In this document: positions 57,937-64,000 of the stretch, one piece after another
How the letters are laid out: every line of letters begins with the position of its first letter
How positions within the stretch are numbered: position 1 is the first letter of the stretch
Source of the DNA: Limnoperna fortunei
Lineage: Eukaryota; Mollusca; Bivalvia; Mytilida; Modiolidae
Direction: 5' to 3'
NCBI GenBank assembly: GCA_944474755.1
Contig: OX104113.1
Location: 18,415,563-18,479,562, forward strand
Length of the DNA: 64,000 bases
Notes under the pieces: model-generated
The model's input: only the letters and a program-made list of their open reading frames with translations
Told to the model about the DNA's origin: nothing
Databases searched by the model: none
Made by a program: the position numbers and the translations under genes

Positions 57937-60900
57937 ATGGATAATGATGTAAAATATTATCTTTAAATGTACGGCGCCTTGCCTCAAATACTAAAAAACG
58001 GGTTGATATTTTTAATTGGGCTAAGTCCAAAAATGCTTCAATTGTCTGTTTCCAAGAAACACATAGCACACCTGAAGCAGAAAAACAATGGGAAGATGAT
58101 TGGGGTCATGAATGTTTCTTCAGTCATGGGGATAGCAAGAGTGCAGGAGTATGTATTTTGATATCACCAAAGATTCAATATGACATTCATGAATCAATCT
58201 TAGACAAACATGGAAGATTTATATTATTAGACTTGACTGTCTTTGAACAAAGAATTACATTAGCTTGTGTCTATGGTCATAATACTGATGAACCCCAATT
58301 TTTTCAAAATATTTTCCAATTATTATGCAGATTTAAAAATACTAGTTATGTCTTTTGTGGTGACTGGAATGTGGTACAGGATAGGTACCTTGATACATAT
58401 AATGTTCTGCATGACAGGAACCCCAAGGCTAGGGAAAAGATTGAGGACATGAAAATCTCACTTATGTTGTTAGACCCATGGCGAGTTTGTTCCCCCGATG
58501 AGAAAAAATATACATGGCGTCAACCAAATCCATTAAAACAAAGCAGAATTGATTATTTCTTAGTATCAGAGGATGATTTTGCTTTGATGAAATCCACAAA
58601 GATAATTCCTGGGTATTGAACTGATCATTCTGCTATAACTTTTAATTTCTCAGCATCTCTTTCCAAACGTGGAAAAGGATACTGGAAGTTTAATGCTTCA
58701 TTATTGAAAGATACAGAATATATTGCATTAGTAAAAAATGTATTGAAGAATCCATTGACGAATATTATGTTGATGGTGACAAATCCGATTGTCTTCATGT
58801 CGAACTATCATGCAATGATCAAATGTTTTTCGAAGTTCTTAAGATGAAGATTAGGAGTGAAACCATCAGCTATAGTATTCAAAAGTCTAAAGCTGAAAAA
58901 GAAACCTTTAGTAAGCTTGAAAAAGAAATTCAATCATTAGAAAATGACGTCACACACAATCCTAGTGATAACTTGCTTTTGTCCTTAAATCAAAAGAAAT
59001 GCGAGCTGGAAAACAAAAGACAACAGCTAGTGGATGGACTTATCCTACGCTCTCAAGCAAATTGGCACGAGAACGGGTAGACATGGTAGAAGTGCACAGA
59101 ATTTTGTTGTAAACTGGAAAAAAAATTATTTTATTAACAAAACTCTTTCTGAAGTGATTGATGACAATGGTGACCATATTTCTGAACAAGCAAATATTTT
59201 GCTTGAACAACAGAAATTTTACAGCAATTTGTATGCTTCCAAACGTATTGATACTTTAAGGGATAGTTATTTTTTTGAACACAATGTTAAGTTAAATGAT
59301 AAACAAAAATCATCGTGTGAAGGGGTGTTAACTTTTAAAGAATGTGCTGAATGTCTTAAAAGGATGACAAATGGAAAGAGCCCTGGATCAGATGGCTTCA
59401 CAGTAGATTTTTACAAGTTTTTCTGGAAAGATTTGGGAGCCTTTTTGTATCGTTCATTATCATTTGGATATTCTGCTGGTAAATTTTCAGATTTTCAGTG
59501 TCAAAGTATTATCACCTGTATCCCAAAAGAGGGGAAAGACAGGAGATTTATTAAAAATTGGAGACCTATTAGTTTGATGAATACTGATATTAAATAGCAT
59601 CAGCTGCTATTGCATTTAGAGTAAAAAAAGTAATTGGTTCTATCATAAGTGACTCTCAAAAAGGATTTATGGAAAACAGATTTATAGTAGAGAACACTAG
59701 ACTTCTTTATGATCTGATGCATTATTTAGAAGAGAACAATGAAGAAGGCCTGTTAATACTTATTGATTTTGAAAAGGCTTTTGATTCTATTGAATGGGAT
59801 TTTCTTAGAAAAACTCTGGAAAGCTTCAACTTTGGAAATTCATTTATTAAGTGGTTTGATTCTCTTTATCATAGATCTAAGAGTTGTGTAATAAACAAAG
59901 GACACTTATCTAATTTTTTCTCTTTAGGACGAGGCTGTCGACAGGGTGATCCTTTGTCTCCTTACTTTTTTATATTAGCAGTTGAATGACTTTCTATGAA
60001 GTTGAAGGAAAATCCCCATATTAAAGGGGTTAGTTTTAAAAAGGGGGAACCTACAGTAAGTCAATATGCAGATGATACTTTTCTGTTATTGGACGGAAAG
60101 GAATCATCCTTAAAGGAAGCTTTAAAATGTTTTAAACAATTTTATGATGCATCAGGTCTTAAGATGAATATTTCTAAAACTAAAGTGCTATGGGTTGGAA
60201 GCAAAAGATATTCTACCGAAATCCTCTGCCAAGAGGAATCACTGGATTGGTCAAGCTCAAACTTTCGATATTTAGGCATAGATTTTTCTTTAGAACTATC
60301 TTCTATAGTAACCTTAAATTTCAAAGGTACAATTCTTGAAATTTCCAAGCTCCTAAAAAGCTGGCAGCACAGGAAGCTTACTCTTCAGGGAAAAGTTACA
60401 GTAATCAAGAGTTTAGCTTTACCTAAATTAACCCATTTGCTAACAGCTCTTCCAAATCTTTCTCAAAATTATATTAATGAGCTAGATAAGATGTTTTATA
60501 ATTTTTTATGGGATGGAAAAACTGAAAAAATAAAGCGCAAAACACTTATAGCAGATACATCATATGGAGGATTAAAGATGATTCATCTTCCATCATTTAT
60601 GACATATTTAAAATTGGGATGGGTTGGAGAGTTTTTAAGAATGAAAACGGGGAATGGCAGACTCTATTGAAATTAACACTAGAGCAGTGTGGTGGTCTAA
60701 GACTTTTTTCTTTACAAAAAGAAAAACTCTTAGAAGTAAAAGAACTTATTAAAAACCCTTTTTGGAGGGATGTATTTTGTGCTTTAAGTTTTTCTAGACC
60801 AACATCAAAGCAAACTGACATTAGAGAGTGTTTATCCATGGATATTTTGAATTTTGTCTCAAAAGAAGAGTTTTATTATTATATGAGGTGGGAAAAATCT

Positions 60901-61774
60901 AATGTAAAGTGTATTGTGGATATAATAGACTTTCAGAATGGTAATTTTCTTCCATTTCTGGAAATAAAAGAGAAAATTAGATCAAACAACTTTGTAAAAT
61001 ATTTTTCATTAATAAGTGCTATACCAAAAGGGATTAAAAAATGTATAAAAGAGAAAATAGATGATGTAATTTTTGATAATTACACACCTTTAGACATGTT
61101 TGTACAAAAATTGATCAGTAGTAAGAAAATTAAATATATTTATTTTGAACTTATAAGACAGATATGTTATCTCCCCAATGAAAAGTTTATCAAGTGGGAG
61201 AATGAACTTAATATAGATATTCCCGACTGGAAAAGGTACTTTGTTATGAGTAAGAAGTGTTGTAGAAATGCCTATTTGTATAACTTTCAATATAAGTTTT
61301 TACATAGGGTTATTCCAACAAATGATTTTTTGTACAAAATACATATTAAGGACTCTCCTGTTTGCAGTTTTTGTAATACAGAGAGAGAAACTATTGAACA
61401 TTTATTTTTTGACTGTACCTTCACTGCAAATTTTCTTCACAATTTTCACATATGACTTCTAAATTTTTTTACAAATTTTAGATTGACAAAAGATAACTTT
61501 TTTCTTGGTGTACTTCAAGAAGGGAACCTGTTAAACCTTCTTTTGGTAATTGCAAAAAATTACATTTTTAGATGCAAGATAGATGAAAAGCTTCCTAGTT
61601 TAATTGGTCTTAAACAAAAAATCAAAAGTTTTTACAACATAGAATGCTACATGTTGTATATAGGCAAGACAAATTTTCATGAAGAAAAGGTAGAACAATT
61701 TTGGGGCCTGATTGATCATATAAATTTTATAAAAAGGAGGGACAATACAGAAATAAGCAAAACAAAATTTTAAT
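57937..61774 (+). pseudogene. LINE ORF2 (endonuclease, reverse transcriptase, CCHC), disabled
   Basis: Endonuclease from 57963: NVRRLAS, CFQETHS, CGDWNVV (58356), SRIDYFLVS, then a TGA at 58617 followed by TDHSAI. Reverse transcriptase: NGKSPGSDGFTVDFYK, NWRPISLMN, a stop at 59595, then ASAAIAFR and SQKGFMENRF in another frame, IDFEKAFDS (59762), GRGCRQGDPLSPYFF, stop at 59987, SQYADDTFLL (60060), then a frameshift near 60640. C-terminal CSFCNTERETIEHLFFDC is the L1/Tx1 zinc-knuckle. Stop at 61453, continuing to 61772. The NGKSPG and QGDPLSP forms place it in the L1/Tx1 group. Confidence 0.82.
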
Positions 61775-63096
61775 TTTCTCAACTATTTGTATATATAAAT
61801 AGTACATTTAGTAAAGTTTTTTTTTTTTTAGTATGTACTTGGTGTAAGTTTATAAAATGTGAGGGATGTGTGATGTGTGAGAGAGAATGTATGGGTAACA
61901 TTACATTATCCTGTATAGTCAGTATATTGTTTGTTTATCTTAATGCACAACTCTGTCACACCCTTGTCAGGTGGTGTTGTAAGAGTTTTTGTCAAAACCC
62001 TGACTATGCACAAAAAGAAATAAAATATAAAAAATAATATCTATGATAATGCCATATACCTTTATGGTAAGATGTTGTTTACATTTATTCCAAATTTCTC
62101 ATACAGAAAATTATAATAAACACATGTTTACTTACCAAGATGCCCTCTTAATTGAGAAATAACCTCCGAGCAAAAAATATCAATTATTACTTTACTGGTT
62201 AGGTTCTAGTCCATCAATGGCAAATCTAAAATGAGTTTTCTGAAAACTGTAAAATAATCCTTGTAAAAACAAAAGCTGTAATAGAAAGTACAAATAACTT
62301 AGTTTAGTGACAAAAAGGTGATCTTAAGCTTTAAAATGCCATACCCCACCCCTATTCCTTCACCATTTTTCTAATGCAAAATCTGTACAAGGCTTCACTG
62401 AATGGTAAAAATATATTGATCTCGTCAAAATATATAACTGATTGAAGCAAAACCCCATATTAAGGCGTTTTTGACTATTTCTCTTAGTTACAGAAAGTGG
62501 TTTTTGACTTCACTTCCAAACCATTACAGATAATATTTCCAACATGCATTTATAAGTGCATCAGTGTTCGACTTGATACCGTTACAATGTACAGTCAACT
62601 GGTTTCAAAATGGCTACAAAAACGTTCTGTAAAATAGGCCTTGAGCACACAACTATAAAAACGGCAAGAGATATACATCAATCAGCGTTATCTTCTTTAC
62701 TGATAATACGGTACTTTAACATGCAGAAGTTGGATTTTGTGTTTTCAATGAAGAAATGTTTTTAGTAACAAGTTATCAACCCATACAAAGGTAATCATTG
62801 AGAAAGGAGATATTATGTCCAATGTCATACCATGACCAGAAGCTAACCTTTTCTAAACAAAGTATTTTTATCCTAAATGTGAATGTAATACATTGTAAGA
62901 TTTTGTTTACATTTGCTACCAATTTCTCATACAGAAAATTTTATTCAACACATATGTTTACTTACCAAGATGTACTTTTAATTTAGCAAAAAATCAATTA
63001 TTTCTAAATAAAACTTGATCTTATCATGGCAACATCTAAGGCAAGTTCTCTTGAAATTGCAAAATAATCCCTGCAAAAAGAACAGCTGTAATGTTA

Positions 63097-64000
63097 GTAC
63101 CAGAGCCCTGTTAGCTACGTGTGCAAACAAAATATTCTGCACACGTACCCACCTTCCACGACGTGGACGTAGGGTTGGATTTATGGAAGGCAAATTTATA
63201 TAATATTCTTTAAAATCATATCTTACAAATACAATTGAGCCATTAATAAAAACTATGACTACTACATGCTCCACTTCATAGTGTTCTATTTTTATAAATT
63301 TAACGTCTTATTTTGATTAGAATCGACTCGTGGTAACTGTAATAAGTTGGCAATACAGAAATGTTGAAATCACTAATTCCTCTAATATATACATGATCAA
63401 TCAAAGTACCTCCTTCTGTTGTTGGTTTCGTCACACACTGTCTAAATCCATTTGATTTCATGAAATTCAGGACAATTTCCTCACCATTCAATATATTTTC
63501 ATTAAAGTCACCAACAATAAGAACTCTATCTGTCACTGACAATAAACTTTGAACTAATTCACTGAAATTTTTCATAAAACAAGCAAGATTGTACTTCTGA
63601 CTTCTGTAAATTGTGACAACTACTAATTCTAGAGGAATCACTTTGAACATGAAGCATTCTAGATTTGTACATGACAGATGAACATTTTCAAACATAGAAT
63701 CTGTTTTGAAAAAAACCCCAACACCTCCATGCTGCATTTGCTTTAATAATGCATACTGATGTGAGCTAGTATTGTATGCCAGAGATCTTGAAATGTGACC
63801 AAATGTAAATCCTTTAAGATTGCAGTCTACTTCTTTTTGTAACCAAGTTTCTGTCAAGCAAATAAAATCCACATTTTTGATTACAGGGTTTCTGTTGAGA
63901 TCTTCAATGTGGTTTACTAACCCCTCAATGTTATGGTACAGAAATGTTATGTTGTCAGTTGTTGAAGAATGTTCTTTTTCTTGTAAAAATGGCTTCATTT
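63097..64000 (-). mobile_element. Candidate Helentron (rolling-circle element) 3' end
   Basis: Endonuclease frame ending at 63300, then ~150 bp to a hairpin with 10-bp stem TACGTGTGCA/TGCACACGTA (63116-63148), then loss of similarity to nothing: the host duplication resumes at about 63095. A C-terminal endonuclease with a terminal hairpin fits Helentrons. Alternative: the N-terminal fragment of a LINE. Confidence 0.5.
63300..63998 (-). CDS. Apurinic-type endonuclease domain, C-terminal part of a transposon protein
   Basis: 232 codons open to the window edge and ending with a stop. Motifs: FLYHNIEG (Asn), CLTETWL (Glu), GGVGVFFK, VGDFNENI (Asp-Asn), GTLIDHVYI, YYSYHES (His). This is the exonuclease/endonuclease/phosphatase fold. 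The stop comes 6 residues after the last catalytic block. In LINEs this domain is followed by reverse transcriptase in the same frame; here nothing follows, whereas Helentron Rep-helicase proteins end in such a domain. The N-terminal side lies outside the window, so Rep and helicase cannot be checked. No internal stop, so possibly young. Confidence 0.7.
   Translation of the reverse strand: MKPFLQEKEHSSTTDNITFLYHNIEGLVNHIEDLNRNPVIKNVDFICLTETWLQKEVDCNLKGFTFGHISRSLAYNTSSHQYALLKQMQHGGVGVFFKTDSMFENVHLSCTNLECFMFKVIPLELVVVTIYRSQKYNLACFMKNFSELVQSLLSVTDRVLIVGDFNENILNGEEIVLNFMKSNGFRQCVTKPTTEGGTLIDHVYIRGISDFNISVLPTYYSYHESILIKIRR

Larger units (their letters stand above)
57345..62038 (+). mobile_element. 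Decayed L1/Tx1-group LINE, 5'-truncated
   Basis: Runs from the C-terminal part of ORF1 through endonuclease, reverse transcriptase and a CCHC tail, ending in an A-rich tract (AAAAAGAAATAAAATATAAA). A possible target duplication ATCTATGATA is at 57335-57344 and 62039-62048. At least four stops and three or four frameshifts. Confidence 0.82.
57130..63095. repeat. Diverged duplication; first copy split by the LINE
   Basis: 57130-57344 plus 62049-62285 matches 62600-63095: GGTACTTTAACAT, TTTTAGTAACAAGTTATC, TGTTTACTTACCAAGATG, AAAATAATCCYTG and AACARCTGTAAT-like ends are shared in the same order. Confidence 0.6.

Overview
This is eukaryotic, AT-rich, repeat-laden genomic DNA. It has spliced exons with GT/AG junctions, SINEs, LINE relics, pogo/Tc1-type DNA transposons, a DIRS-like element and microsatellite-linked repeats. 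The repeat types look molluscan, most likely bivalve, but the organism is inferred and not proven.

The one host gene I can reconstruct is TDRD9 (tudor-domain DEAH-box RNA helicase of the germline piRNA pathway), on the minus strand. Eighteen exons can be chained from the start codon at 44781 down to 10123. Their phases agree at every junction and they sum to 2115 nt = 705 codons. They cover the N-terminus, the complete helicase core (GSTGSGKT, TQPRR, DEVH, SAT, VFLPG, STNIAES, QRKGRAGR) and the start of the helicase-associated region. The rest, including the expected Tudor domain, must lie left of the window, so everything from 1 to 44781 is probably TDRD9 exon or intron.

Layout. 1-7553: a train of same-direction repeat elements (types A, B and C here) joined by (TAA)n and by short hairpin cassettes. 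7557-9060: a 5'-truncated LINE with an intact reverse-transcriptase frame. 9.1-29 kb: TDRD9 exons 18 to 9, with pogo-type relics, two TA-flanked inverted-repeat elements, three dispersed repeat families and a minisatellite built from an exon-intron junction. 29.3-35.2 kb: a TA-flanked inverted-repeat element that received a 5.1 kb DIRS-like insertion, recognisable by its inverted terminal repeats and internal complementary region. 35-44.8 kb: TDRD9 exons 8 to 1, including a second exon-junction tandem repeat, plus a Tc1 relic. 45-51 kb: SINEs and dispersed repeats. 51-57 kb: a minus-strand set of (TAA)n-tailed elements (type D) with the same architecture as the 1-7.5 kb train, carrying many nuclear-receptor-like AGGTCA direct repeats. 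57.3-62.0 kb: a decayed L1/Tx1-type LINE inserted into one copy of a diverged duplication. 63.1-64 kb: an apurinic-type endonuclease reading frame that may be the end of a Helentron.

The most unusual signals are: the hairpin-plus-(TAA)n element architecture shared by several unrelated-looking repeat bodies; two separate tandem arrays inside TDRD9 that multiply a 5' splice site; and the DIRS-like element whose internal complementary region can be read directly.
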